Shown here piece after piece: positions 42,810 to 54,308 of a DNA stretch of 64,000 nucleotides (position 1 is its first letter; every line of letters starts with the position of its first letter). Location of the stretch: positions 1 through 64,000 of the forward strand of contig JASAND010022236.1 of assembly GCA_030248195.1 (NCBI GenBank). The letters run 5' to 3'. The notes beneath the pieces were generated by a model. That model worked only from the letters and a program-made list of their open reading frames with translations. It had not been told where the DNA came from and ran no database searches. A program made the translations under genes and the position numbers. Origin of the DNA: Trissonchulus latispiculum (Eukaryota; Nematoda; Enoplea; Enoplida; Ironidae).

Positions 42810-43965
42810 GTGAAATATGATATTCTCTACAGGCGTGCGAAGCGGTATGGAAAAGATCACATACAGTTGAACTTACTTGAATATTACCCAAATGAACTTA
42901 CTTTGGATATTATGAAAATGTTACATGACGAACCAATCGGAGGTCATCTTGGCTTCGAGAAAACCAGAGACAAAATAAAACAACACTTTTTTCTGGCCAC
43001 GAATGGATGTCAACATAAGAGATTACTGTAATATCTGTTTGGGATGTGCAGCCACGAAACGTCCTCCCCAATACCAGAGTCCACCTCTCCACACGGCACC
43101 CACCACACATCCCTTTAATACAGTCATAAGTCATAACCGACATCCTTGGACCTTTACCTTTATTACTGGGAATAAATATGTCGTCGTATCTATGTACCAG
43201 TTTACGAAGTGGCCTGAAACGTTTCCTTTGGCAGACACCACCGCAGAAACGGTTGTCAAGGTGTTTGTTAATGAAGTAGTGTGCCGTCATGGCGCACCCA
43301 GATACCTCTTGTCTGATGGAGGACCTAACTATATGAGTTCACTACTAAACGAGGTATGCCAAATTCTCCGCACTGAAAAAGTGTTCAGTGTTGCATACCG
43401 ACCCCAAACACAAGGACTTGTGGAGAAGTTCAATCACACACACCTTATGCTCCATCATTTCAGCCTACACGGATAGCCAACAACGAATGTGGGACCAATG
43501 CCTCCCTTTAGCCCTTCTGGCATATCGCACGTCCTTACAGCTATCATCCATATTTACTCCCTTTTATCTTCCTTACGGTCGTGAGTGTGTTTTGCCACCT
43601 CTTGCTGTAACTCAGTTCCACGTTTACCCAGTACATTGATGAGCTGGCGAGCAATACAGGCAGCTGGCGAGTACATTGGCGAGCAATTGAGGCATCACAC
43701 CGTGCTCAGAAGAGGTAACACGATAAGAAAGTGCGTACAACTATAAAAGTCGGCGACCTAGTCATGGTAGTTCACAAGATCATTAAGCGCCAGCTTTCTG
43801 CAAAGCTGGCCCCTAAATGGTCTGGCCCTTTGAGAGTTGTTGAACTCAAACACTCAACCGCAAAACTTGAAGCCTTGCCAAATACCGTAATCCCAAAACG
43901 ATTCATGACGCACCCCTGGGTCAGTTTAGACCGAGTTTAAATTCTTTCAGCGCCCAAACACTAGG
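42810..43965 (+). pseudogene. integrase of the right LTR element, broken
   Basis: Pieces: zinc-binding region (42,810-43,031, GGHLGFEKTRDKIKQHFF), core (43,003-43,476), sequel in another frame (43,388-43,639) and C-terminal domain (43,731-43,940). The first catalytic Asp is missing, as in the left copy. A small local duplication of gagctggcgagcaat lies at 43,640-43,690. Confidence 0.85.
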
Positions 43966-44156
43966 AACACTAAGACAACGGACACAGATAAACTTCACCG
44001 TACTTCCTCAGAAAGCGAATATAGCGCTGAGATGTAGATAGCAAACAAGCAAGTACCGGAAACTAAGTCAACCACTTTGCCATACCACCACCACCACTTA
44101 AGCAAGTAGAAATCAACCACCAACAACTAGTGCACCACTTATAGCTTGCATTAACA

Positions 44157-44597
44157 TTGTTTGAAGCCGCGAACTATGAAATGAAACTTAACTCGGCCGA
44201 TCACTTTATCTATGTTTGTACAACCGTGTTTTTCTGTGTTTCAGAGATGAGCAGTACTGTCAGAAAACAGATCAACCATTCGTCCAGGCGGTTTGAAGCA
44301 GCGACGGCGATGTTCGCTGGTGTCGGTAGTTTACCTGTGCCAGAGGCAACCAAGTCCACTCTAATAGATCACTTGGACTTGTTGAACGACGTGCATCAGT
44401 CGATGCAAGTCATCGCTGCCATCTATGCTACCTCCGTAGATGATGTAGACTCTACAGGGATACAAGAGCTGCCAGAACTCACCTCAATGGCTGGCCAAAC
44501 GTTGCAGGGCCGTGTCAGTAGCTGCCAAAATCCTCAGCTGCTGTTTGTCCAATTGCAGAAAAACCAGCTAACCGTGAAAGCCACTCAGCCGCCTTGA
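44157..44597 (+). pseudogene. LTR-element 3' frame, helical protein, right copy
   Basis: Counterpart of 14,944-15,450. It loses the reading frame near its end (…TVKATQPP) relative to the left copy. Confidence 0.45.
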
Positions 44598-44847
44598 ATA
44601 GTACGAAGTATGCCACCTCCCACGACCTGCTAGCGGATGACGTCGCTAAGCTGCGGCCTTTATAGCATATAGTAGCTCGACAAGTACAAGGAACACCGTT
44701 CTTTCGAGGCTACATCCTTTGTGGCAAAGGAACGTCTTGTGGCGTTTTGAATAGGGAAACAGGCGACCTGATCTGAACAACCACCAAGAATCTACGGAAA
44801 CTAGATGCGACCATTCCTGTCCTCTCCTGCCCTCCTTTGGTCATACG

Positions 44848-45561
44848 GTGTGTCCTTCCCACCATTCCTGGCCCTGTGGGCTAGGAGCAGTGGCATCCCG
44901 AATTCAAGGATGTGATGTGGCTGATTTTGGGGAACCGGCATTCGAAGTGCAGTTCACCCATGCCAGGAATGGACCATTGGCGATTCCTACCTACCATCGC
45001 CACTTCCCTGACGTAGACCTAGGTCCTCTGTATGAGCTGTACCGATGGGAAGGCTACACGTCTGAACAGCACGTCCCAGAAACGGAACCGTTTGTGAAGA
45101 ATATCCAACACCAGGCTTCCGTAGCAGAAGAAGAGAATGAGACCATTGCCATGGAAATGGACAATGCCGGTCAACCTCCAATGCTCAGTGATCAACAGTC
45201 CATTGATCTGAACGAAGTGCTCCTTGTGGATGCAACCTCGGAATGCTACCGCACCGACGACTTCTCACACCATTCTACAAGCGACCCGAGCGAAAATGAG
45301 AGTTCCCCTAACACCAGTAATTTTCAGCCACAGCCGCGCTCCCACCAACAGCAGGCCAATGCTAGTCCGGAACCACCAAGATACAGCCGTGAAGTGGACC
45401 AATTGAACCAAGCAATACCGGCTGAGGCAGATGTTAAGAACGCTGATAATGCACTGCCACGAGACACCTCACCGCTCCACATAACCATGGGCTCGCGGCT
45501 TTCGGTTGTGCGCCGAAGTGAGCTGTTTATCTCTGGGATATCGTTTCCCTATCCTTTGTAG
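44848..45561 (+). CDS. LTR-element 3' frame, 237-codon middle part, right copy
   Basis: This continuous frame shows that the broken left frames 14,192-14,856 belonged together. It has a compact proline/tyrosine-rich first part and an acidic, Ser/Gln-rich disordered part. It ends at MGSRLSVVRRSELFI, which in the left copy opens the SGNH-like frame, so the two parts formed one protein. Confidence 0.5.
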   Translation: MCPSHHSWPCGLGAVASRIQGCDVADFGEPAFEVQFTHARNGPLAIPTYHRHFPDVDLGPLYELYRWEGYTSEQHVPETEPFVKNIQHQASVAEEENETIAMEMDNAGQPPMLSDQQSIDLNEVLLVDATSECYRTDDFSHHSTSDPSENESSPNTSNFQPQPRSHQQQANASPEPPRYSREVDQLNQAIPAEADVKNADNALPRDTSPLHITMGSRLSVVRRSELFISGISFPYPL

Positions 45562-45579
45562 GCGATCCTCTACCTCACA

Positions 45580-46466
45580 TTGCTCAAGCTTGGAGTCTAT
45601 CATCCGAGCTGTCTTACTCAGGCGGCATGGTTACTGATGCGGACCTATGCTGAGGACTTGTCCGGTGCTGTCACCAAATATCTGGAAGAAAAACAGCGCC
45701 TCAACTTCACAGTGGCGATGCTGACGGAAGCAATCAGATTGGCCACTAAAATGGTAATGGAAGAGCTAAGGAACCTGTATCCGAGAGAGATCGAACCGCT
45801 CCTCGCATCTAGCATAACCTCAGCCCATCACCCAGCGCTCCCTCATCTCGGACTCATCGAAGAATTCTACCATATCGAGCAAGCCTACCTCGATTTTTGG
45901 GACACCGGCATGACACCATCCTTGGTGTCGTTGGCCATCGGCAGCCTGCCTCGCAGGAGCCATACCAGCGAGAATATCTTGATCCTCTCGGACACCGCTT
46001 TGGGTGGTCTGATACGATTCCTAAATCGAAGGGCCCAAAATGTGAAAGCGTGAAACGGGTTCCTCGATTGGAACTTCGCGAATCCCGGTATAACCCGTCT
46101 GCTGTTCACATTTTAAGCAGACTGGTCAACCCGCATTCGTATGACGTCATCATTTTAATCCTTGGTGTTGATGATCTCACAAATTGTCAGCACCGTGGTG
46201 AGTTGACGGATCGTTATACCGATGTTTTTGAGATTGTGAAAAGCCGACTTGGGATGCCACTCTTAACAGAACCACCACCACGCATAGACACACTACAGCA
46301 CATCGTACCTGACGCTCGTCTCGTCCTTAAACAGGCTGCCAGATCGTTTAATGATGTGATTGTTATTCCTATGCACCAGCTTGACTACTTGCCCGCCCAT
46401 CTGAACAGAGATAACGGAGTCACCCTCTCTGGACGAGGAACCCTCCGGCTCATGCGCATATTATAG
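45580..46466 (+). pseudogene. SGNH/GDSL-like 3' domain of the right LTR element
   Basis: Frames 45,580-46,053 and 45,897-46,466 together cover the domain. ILILSDTALGG, VIILILGVDDLTN and LNRDNGVTLSGRG appear in order. The frame shifts near 46,050. All three presumed catalytic positions carry the same substitutions as in the left copy. Confidence 0.55.
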
Positions 46467-46850
46467 CAGCATGTGCCCCAACTACAGCTGGCATATCCCT
46501 GATTACAGATCACCGGCCCCGCATTCTCACGCTGACACAAATATGCCATACCTCAAAACATTTACCTAGTTATTAGATACCTCAGAACACTTCACCTCAT
46601 CACTACCTCCAACAACTACTACCTGGAAGCCCTAGTGCACTACGATGTTACCTTCCCTTTATCGGATACCGTTTCGGAGCTCCGGCTTAAAAGGGGGGTG
46701 TGACGTAACATTGACACTTTCCCTACGAAAAGGGTGGTGCTTGTAGTTTCTCGTTTTTGTTAAACGCAAAGTTAACCTCTTCGCCGAATCACAGATTCCT
46801 GAGTTGTTAATTAGATGACAATATTTACAAAAACGGTGATTAATTTAAAC

Positions 46851-47251
46851 TGCGGTTGTTTTGATTTTAGATTCAAATCGAATCAAAAGTGTTTTGGTGC
46901 GACTTTTAATTTTTGATTAATCGAACTGAATCAAATCATTGAATTTTTCACAGCAAAAAATCGAAATGAATCAAATCTAACTGAAATTTTGGAAGCTAAA
47001 TTCGAACTGAATCAAATCAAAACTTTTGTCCACATGCACTATACACAAAATACTTTTCCACACATAAATCTTTTCGAGTACTGTTGTAAATATTACTATC
47101 TGCACCTAAGGTTTGTTTGTGCTCTTCACTATCGCTGTGCCCACGGCAGAGATATACCAGCGAATTTTCACAAGGGCTTTTTAGTTTAGAAGACTGCATA
47201 TTTTGGTAGGTTATTACAAGAATAGGTTTATTTCTTTTGCGTTTCGCGAGA

Positions 47252-47287
<36 letters not shown>

Positions 47288-48010
47288 GATCATTATTTTT
47301 TGCGTTAGCTCTAAATTTGATAAAGATAAAGGTGCCTTCATAGTCGCGAACGCAGGTGTACGCGCGTCGACGCGCGTCTACGCGCGTCTACAAACGTCAA
47401 TATCATTTTGCGCGCATCAACGCGCGTCGACGTGCGTCGATGCGCGTAAACTGGCATGCTACAAATGGGCGCGTTGACGAGCGTCGACGCACGTCTACGC
47501 GCGTCGACGCACGTCTACGCGCGTCGACGCGCGTCGACGCTTCCAGTGCTAGCATAGCACCAGGACGTGATGTCACGTTTGGAGGCGTCGACGCCTCCAA
47601 ATGTGACATGGCAGTGTAGCGCGTTGACGCGCGTCAACGCGCGCCAACGCGCGTCTACGCGCGTAGACGCGCGCCTAGAGGCGACAGGGACTATGAAATC
47701 ACCATTAGCGTGCAAGGAATTCATTGAAGCCAGGATGTCAGAATAATAAGAATCTCTACGGCATCAATAAACATCTAATATTATGGAAAATGAAAATTTT
47801 TTCAAAGCAAGTTATGAAAATTTTATGTTCTGACTTTGAAATTTGAAAAATCAAAAGTCGCATGAAAATTCAATTTTGGTTAAAACTGCATCAAAAACAA
47901 AAGTTTTCAAACTGATAAAATCAAACTGAATCAAATCAATTCAGTTTTTGGACTCAGAAAATAGAACTGAATCAAATCAAACTTTTGAGGCCGCATCAAT
48001 ACAACCGTAG
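46851..48010. mobile_element. 1.16 kb insertion with 4-bp target duplication, right arm only
   Basis: The ends tgcggttgttttgatt and the inverted catcaatacaaccgta are flanked by AAAC (46,847-46,850; 48,011-48,014). The left arm (near 12,766) has the empty site. The outer parts are made of degenerate gaactgaatcaaatc words. A second element sits inside at about 47,338-47,697. Confidence 0.75.
47338..47697. repeat. nested CG-rich array of GACGCGCGTC palindromes
   Basis: Inverted ends ttcatagtc and gactatgaa enclose an array of gcgcgtcgacgcgcgtcta-type words. It is packed with CpG in an otherwise AT-rich region. The open frames rich in Arg, Ala and Ser here come from the repeat. Confidence 0.75.
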
Positions 48011-48110
48011 AAACGTAGGTGATACTGGAAAACAAGTGGATTTAAAAAGAGATACATTTTGCTGAGGGGAGCAGTTTCGTTCTGTTTCAAGACCAGTGCA
48101 GTCGCAGCAG

Positions 48111-48426
48111 TGTAAAACGATTGCGAGTTTTACATCTTTCAAAAAGGCTAACATTTCCTAAGCTGTTATTACGATCTTGGGCATTGTAGTTGCGTCTTCG
48201 TTTCGCCGACTACCATAATCACTCTCAAACCGAAAGCACCATCCAGTAAGTGTATAGTTGGTCGCTGTACTTTTCTTTTAGCCAGAGGTTACCGGATTAG
48301 ACTATCTGAAGAAATAGAAATAAACTATTTCGTAATCCGTCCGAGGACAGAGGAAGTAAACGAACTTCCTCTCTCTCTTAAAGCTCAAGAAAAGAAACGC
48401 ACGCCTAGGACCGTCAGATTCCGACA
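48111..48426 (+). repeat. 3' LTR of the right element
   Basis: 316 bp, TGTAAAA to CCGACA. A purine tract (gctgaggggag) lies ~40 bp upstream. Confidence 0.9.
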
Positions 48427-48664
48427 CTATGATCAGTAGCTAGCTATCTTACGGGCATGTTCGATTTTTGTTTCTCTTACAGCAGTTACCGTTAAGATTG
48501 TGGTTAACTGAACTAACCTTACTCTGCTAAGGATTATCCACGAAATCCTATTTTCTATGATCTTCTTTTGAACTAGGAGCAAGTAGGATTCCCTAAGTTT
48601 TCAACTAAAACAATCCTTTGTGCCAGAATCATCATTTTATATCTACTGATAGAATTTATCAAAT

Positions 48665-49579
48665 GGGTGCACCTGTAAACGAGAATGAGAATTTTTGCAG
48701 AACCCTTCACCAACAACCAATTGGTCTGCTTCTTGCAAAGATAACAGGCAATTATCTCCTTGAAAACTCATTTAATATTTTTGGTTGTAATTTTGGATAA
48801 CCGGCGAAATGGGGAGCGGTCAGGAGCAACCATAAAACTTTAATTTTGCTACAAGTATAACTTAAGTCCTGCTATTATTTGCTATTTTAATAGGAAAATA
48901 AAACTTTATTATTAATAGATAACAAGCAACAATAACAAGAAACATCCAAATTAACAAGCACAATTAAATTAAATGAAAGGACATAAACAGGAAAAGATGC
49001 TGGCGATCAAAATGCTTTCGAAGTTTGAATTCTGCTGAAACAATCAATCTTTCTTAGCATGTTAAATCATAGAAAGAGAAGAGTTGATTGTAAAGGTGGT
49101 TGGTCACAGTCATTGCTGATTCACAAACTTCTGTCCAACCAGTTCAGACCAGAGTAATTTTTTGTCTGAGGCGGCACCAAGCATGGTTCTGAAATAACAA
49201 CAACACAAGCAAACATATATAGTTAAACTGTTACAAGGATGGCTAAACATAAGACCAGGAACCAAAAGAGCCAAATAGCAAACTTTCGGGGTAAACTTGA
49301 ACTAATACATATTCTATTTACAACTTCGGTCAAAAAGCTACCTCTGAAATTAATTTTCATGATCAACTTTCCAAAATCAACATTCCAATGATACAATCAA
49401 AGTAAAAAGAATTTAGAACATACCAACTGATACAGAATAGGCTATATTGTTATGATCAAACAGAGCTGATCCATCAGATACTATCTAAAAATTGCAGCAC
49501 AGTTTTCTTACTGGTTTAGGAGAACACAAGCTATACAATAAGGAACCTATTATACCTTAAAGTAGAACTTGGGCGCCTC
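48665..49579. other. intergenic sequence right of the inverted duplication
   Basis: AT-rich. No gene or terminal repeats recognised. Confidence 0.4.
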
Positions 49580-50789
49580 TAAGGCGTCTCGTCATTCAGA
49601 CGTGGCAGAATCTGCCCTGTCAGACGTCTGACTCTGCCTTACTTTCAGCTTTCAGACTTGCTTTCTTCTTAGCGCTCTTAGGTAACTGAATGACAGCTGA
49701 CTTTCGCTGAGGCTGAAGTTAGTGCAAAGATCAGACTAGAATCCTTTGCTTTGAGAAAATTGTAGTCACTCTGTTGGCCTCTGTCCAAGCCAAGCTAGCT
49801 GCTTAGTTGATACATACGTGCATATAATGCGATTATATAGATGCCTACGCATTAAGTGGACATGTGGTACGTGGACTTAGCATAAGCATACGTATGTACG
49901 TACGAACGCATATTGTTTAAGAACTGAATATTGTTTAAGTTCTATAGAATAATACTTATGTGCAAAAGGTAAAAGCACACAATGTCAAATACGTGCTTTG
50001 TGCATTAAAACTATGTACGCAGTTACAATAAATAATTGGAGTTGTCTTGAAGCTGGTAGTTATTACATAGCGACGAGTTGAATAAATTGAAATAAATGAA
50101 ATTATGTAATAAATGAAGTTATGGTTCGTTAACTTTCTGTATATATTTTATCCTTATTGTCAGCGATATGAGTATTTACCATGTATATACTTGTATATAT
50201 ATGTACAGAGTTTTTTGCGTTTAATTGAAAATTAAAACTTGATTGTATAACGTGTTTACACTTCACACTTTCTTCATAATACGCTTTTATCTGTCTATGA
50301 ATTACATCCATTCATATAAAAAATTTTCTTCGCAAATCATTAGGAGTATATCTGTTTAATGACTGCAGTTTGGAAGACGAGCTCACAAACTTGTGTACCA
50401 AGGCTACTACGCTAAGAAAATAATAGACCCTCACATGCATACGCATATAACACTAACATGCGTTCGTACGTACATATGTATGCTTATGTTAATGTCCACG
50501 TACCACATGTCCACTTAATGCGTAGGCATCTATATAATCGCATTATATGCACGTATGTATCAACTAAGCAGCTAGCTTGGCTTGGACAGAGGCCAACAGA
50601 GTGACTTAACTTTCTCAAAGCAAAGGATTCTAGTCTGACCTTTGCACTAACTTCAGCCTCAGCGAAAGTCAGCTGTCATTCAGTTACCTAAGAGCGCTAA
50701 GAAGAAAGCAAGTCTGAAAGCTGAAAGCAAGGCAGAATCAGACGTCTGACAGGGCAGATTCTGCCACGTCTGAATGACGAGACGCCTAA
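49580..50789. mobile_element. 1.2 kb fold-back element with ~340-bp inverted arms
   Basis: Arms taaggcgtctcgtcattcag and its mirror (ending 50,789) match over about 340 bp, down to gtacgtacgaacgca. The centre (49,915-50,450) is AT-rich and non-coding. It sits about 230 bp beyond the presumed end of ELP1. Confidence 0.85.
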
Positions 50790-51016
50790 CTTTGGTCTTT
50801 CCACACCACCCACTTTCCCATCATGTTGTTGTTTTCTTCCGGGCTCGATAAGCTTGGAAAAGCTATTCGAGGGCACTTCAGCATCAACTTGTCCAGCACA
50901 CCTCTTCGCATTGGTAGGTCCACACATCCAAAATTCCGGGACGGAAATGATGCAGGAGATTGGACCCAGAATCAAGCGCTCGGTAGCATAATTTAAGAAC
51001 TCCAGATGCTTCCGTA

Positions 51017-54000
51017 TTAATCCAACACAACTGTGTTTCCCGGAGTTTGGAACCCATTTGCGCCGTTGACCAGACGGATGCTAGGGGACACCTGTGGGGA
51101 TCTCCGTTTGATAGGCTCCGTGTCCAACGGTTTTCCCACGGAGGTGGTTCCAAGCCCCCTTTCTCACCATCACTTTAAGAAGCCAAGCCATAAAACTAAA
51201 AATTTCAACAAGCTTTATATACGTACATTGTCTGTAATTGGGCCAGGAAGTTGCCATATTTGCAGCTGTGCAGGCCAAATATCATCACGATAGGATACTA
51301 ACAAAGTCAGCATATCGCGGTATGCCTTATCCAGCTCCAAGCCAAGCCGAAGGTTTGCTTCCTCATTACCACCCGTGCCAACCGTGGGTTCAGAAGGACA
51401 GGAAGTGAGAGCTCGACAAGTACTGCAAACATCAGCTAAAAACCAAAACAAAAAGTCATGAACAGAAAAACAATAAAAGAAGATAGACGATGTCAAAGTT
51501 AGGCCTTCCTCACATTTACCAAATCTTTATCAGATCTGCCCTCTCGGCGGCACGCTATACTGGCGCAGATAGGGCTTCGCTTCCGGGAAGGCGAAATTGT
51601 AATGGAAAAGGATTGTAGGAAAGCACGAAACTTCTGGACATTCGTAAAAGATCACAGCATACTGTGAAGGCCGCACCCATGGGAGGGGTTTAAGGGGTCT
51701 ACATCCCCCTTTGGGGTAACCAAGTGGAAAAGTTTTGCAAGAAATAAACATCCACTGTACTATTTTTGGGCAAACATGCAAAAATTCTTCAACTTCTGGG
51801 GGTTCCGCACCCAGACCTCTCCCCCCTTGCATTTCACCTTGGAACACACCACCTTTTCAAAATCATGGGTGCGGGTCTGCATACTGTTATTCACAGGGTT
51901 AAATTTTTGGAAATTTCCAATTCTTAAGACAGAACTGTGGAAAATGTCATCATCTCAGTATGGACACAAAATTTTCACGCCCCAACAGTTTTAGCAAGAC
52001 GTTTGTGCTCGCAGCCGTCGCTTTAACATGCTTCCACAGAAAAACACTGACACAAAAACTTTAACAAAACAAACCTTCCATTAATACAACATAATTGGCA
52101 GTTTCAGAAAGCAGTCGCAAAATAGCCAAATCTTCATAGGGTGAATTTTCTTTAAGACTTATTCGCTTCTGAGAGTCAGGCTTCTTCTTTCTCGATCGCT
52201 TTGTTCTGTAAACACACAGGCTTTTATCAAAAACAACTGAAATGAAGGTGATCCCATGCAAAACTGTCCTAAGGACTAAAAGTCTGAATAACAGTGCCTG
52301 ATTGGGGTACACCCCTATTATAAATGTCAAGAAAAAATTACTAGTACCCTCCAACAGTGGTATAACTAGCGCCAGAACTGGATCCAACTGAACTGGAGGC
52401 TATCGTGCTCACTTCAGAATAAACCTCGCATGCTTCCAAGTCTTCCAAAGTTTTGCCTAGAAATTAGTTTCAAAATATACGTATTCGCTCTACAAATCAA
52501 ATAAAAACGTAATCAATTTCAACGTGAAAAGGCGGAACGTTTTGGTTGGACAGCTAAGGTTTCCCCCCTAATTTTTCGCCAAGCTCCAGTTTCACCCTAA
52601 ATTCAGGATAGATCGGATAAATAAATTCAGCCGATATCAAGTGTAAAAGGAATAGAATAAGAGCATAAAACTCTTATGCTATCATGCACTAAACATGCTA
52701 GACATGTTCGAATCGTTAAATCGGGACCCCCCCTCACCGAAAGTCTAGGGGAGGGCGGAGGGGGTCCCACCTTGGTGGGATCAACTAATTACAGGGTTTC
52801 ATAGAAGGTATTTTATTAGTAAGCCTAAGCAAATTAGAGAATCAGCGAGCAGACACAAGTTTGTATGAAAGCATGTAATTATCAAGGTAGGACCCCCCAC
52901 TCCGGAGACTTTCGGGAGAAGGGGGAGTCCAGAGTTAACGAAATGAGCACGTCAAAGCGTGCTTAGCAGATGATGGCATAGGAGTTTTACATGTACTCTT
53001 GGCAGGTGCAGGCGCAGTAGTAATGAGTGAAACGTACATTTTCAAAACGTTAATATCTGTTGACCTTCAAATATCCAAGAACAAAGAAATTGCAAATTCG
53101 GGACATGTACCATATAGCGGATAATTAAAAGTATGGCACTTTCACGACGCAAGACAAATACATACCAGCCTCTAGCCAGTCATGATAACGCTGCTTCTTC
53201 TGCCGCCGAACAATCGACAGTCGTTGTCTGTAACGTTCAAATTCCTGGGCTCGCTTCAGCAAAGACTGTTTCAGAGCGACCGTACGAGATCGCAGAGCAC
53301 TCTCATAGCTGGGAAGCAGCTCGGCCAATAAATTATGCTGATCAATCTAAAGACAATACAATAATTGAAAAAAGTCCCATTTCAAAATTCAAATGGTAGT
53401 GGCAACTAAACATGCATACGAACACTGAAAACATTATCTTGAAAACATCTACCGATAAGGTTGTGTTGAATAATTCTTACCAAAAGTAAAGCTTCTGACC
53501 ACAAAAATCCTTTCAAAAGGCAATCCACAGCTTGTCTGATATTCTGAAGATAAAATCAAAACACTGTGAAATTATTTTCAGTGAACAGTATCAACGAATT
53601 AAGGTACTTCTAAAGCTAATCAGAACAAACATACAAACTAAAAACTAAAGTAGTCTAACTAATTATGCTGTGTGTAGCTAGATAATTAGAATATTAACAA
53701 ATGCTCTACCTGCAATTCTCCAGCATATAACAACGCAGCTTCCCGAAACATTCCCTTGTCCACAAGTTTCTCTGCAACAAAATTCACAGCACAATGATTT
53801 ATTTTTCAGCATCTGGTTGTAGCAGAAAGCCTGATGTGTGATAGATAATCAATCATCCCAAAAAGGGTTTTCTTAAATCCCTCAAAATCAAGATTTCGAC
53901 TTTTGCTTCGAGCAAGCTTCCGCCATCTTAGAAAAACCGGCGACATGGCTACATGGCTACATGGCGTGCTGATTCTCCTGAAAACTCAGAGAGAATTGCT

Positions 54001-54308
54001 TCAATTTTAAGCAAAGCTCAATTCAATAAGATTTTATGCCCATGTCCTAAAAAACAAAACCAATCAACACCCACGCATTTAACTAAAAAATAAAACTTTT
54101 TGAAACCTGATAGGTTGGTCAAAGCATCCCGATGGTCGTCTGTAGGTAATCCAAGTCTGTACAGCACTCTCAAACAATTCTGCATATCAGGAACATCACA
54201 GTAAGCCGACATTGCAGACTGAAGATTCCCAGCCTTCTCATACAAAATTGCAGCCTCAGCAAACTTATGTCTACTGGACAGCACTGCAGCGTACGCAGTC
54301 ATAACTGC
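51017..54308 (-). CDS. ELP1: ELP1 C-terminal exons
   Basis: Seven clear exons. Landmarks are [61 protein letters not shown] and [17 protein letters not shown]. Then comes the acidic/serine linker, the basic RTKRSRKKK segment (the tRNA-binding basic region of the family) and [16 protein letters not shown]. The presumed last exon 51,017-51,091 follows a CACAG acceptor in phase and ends VVLD-stop, like the LLD end of other ELP1 proteins; it is short and less certain. Confidence 0.85.

Larger units (their letters stand above)
36078..48426 (+). mobile_element. Ty3/gypsy-type LTR retrotransposon, right copy (degenerate)
   Basis: Complete from 5' LTR (36,078-36,392) to 3' LTR (48,111-48,426), with a 1.16 kb insertion just before the 3' LTR. 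Same gene order as the left copy. A CTATR word precedes the 5' LTR and follows the 3' LTR and may be the target duplication. The shared frameshifts in gag, RT/RNase H and integrase plus private lesions show that it is dead. Confidence 0.9.
34137..48664 (-). repeat. right arm of the large inverted duplication
   Basis: Reverse complement of 6,316-26,374, from caaaggtttgttac at 34,137 to gatagaatttatcaaat at 48,664. It lacks the 919-bp TTAA element and the 5.1 kb insertion but has its own 1.16 kb insertion (46,851-48,010) and internal deletions in gag and the env-like region. Confidence 0.9.

Noticed and set aside
47356..47724. Arginine/serine-rich frames on both strands
   Set aside because: They are by-products of the GACGCGCGTC palindrome array.
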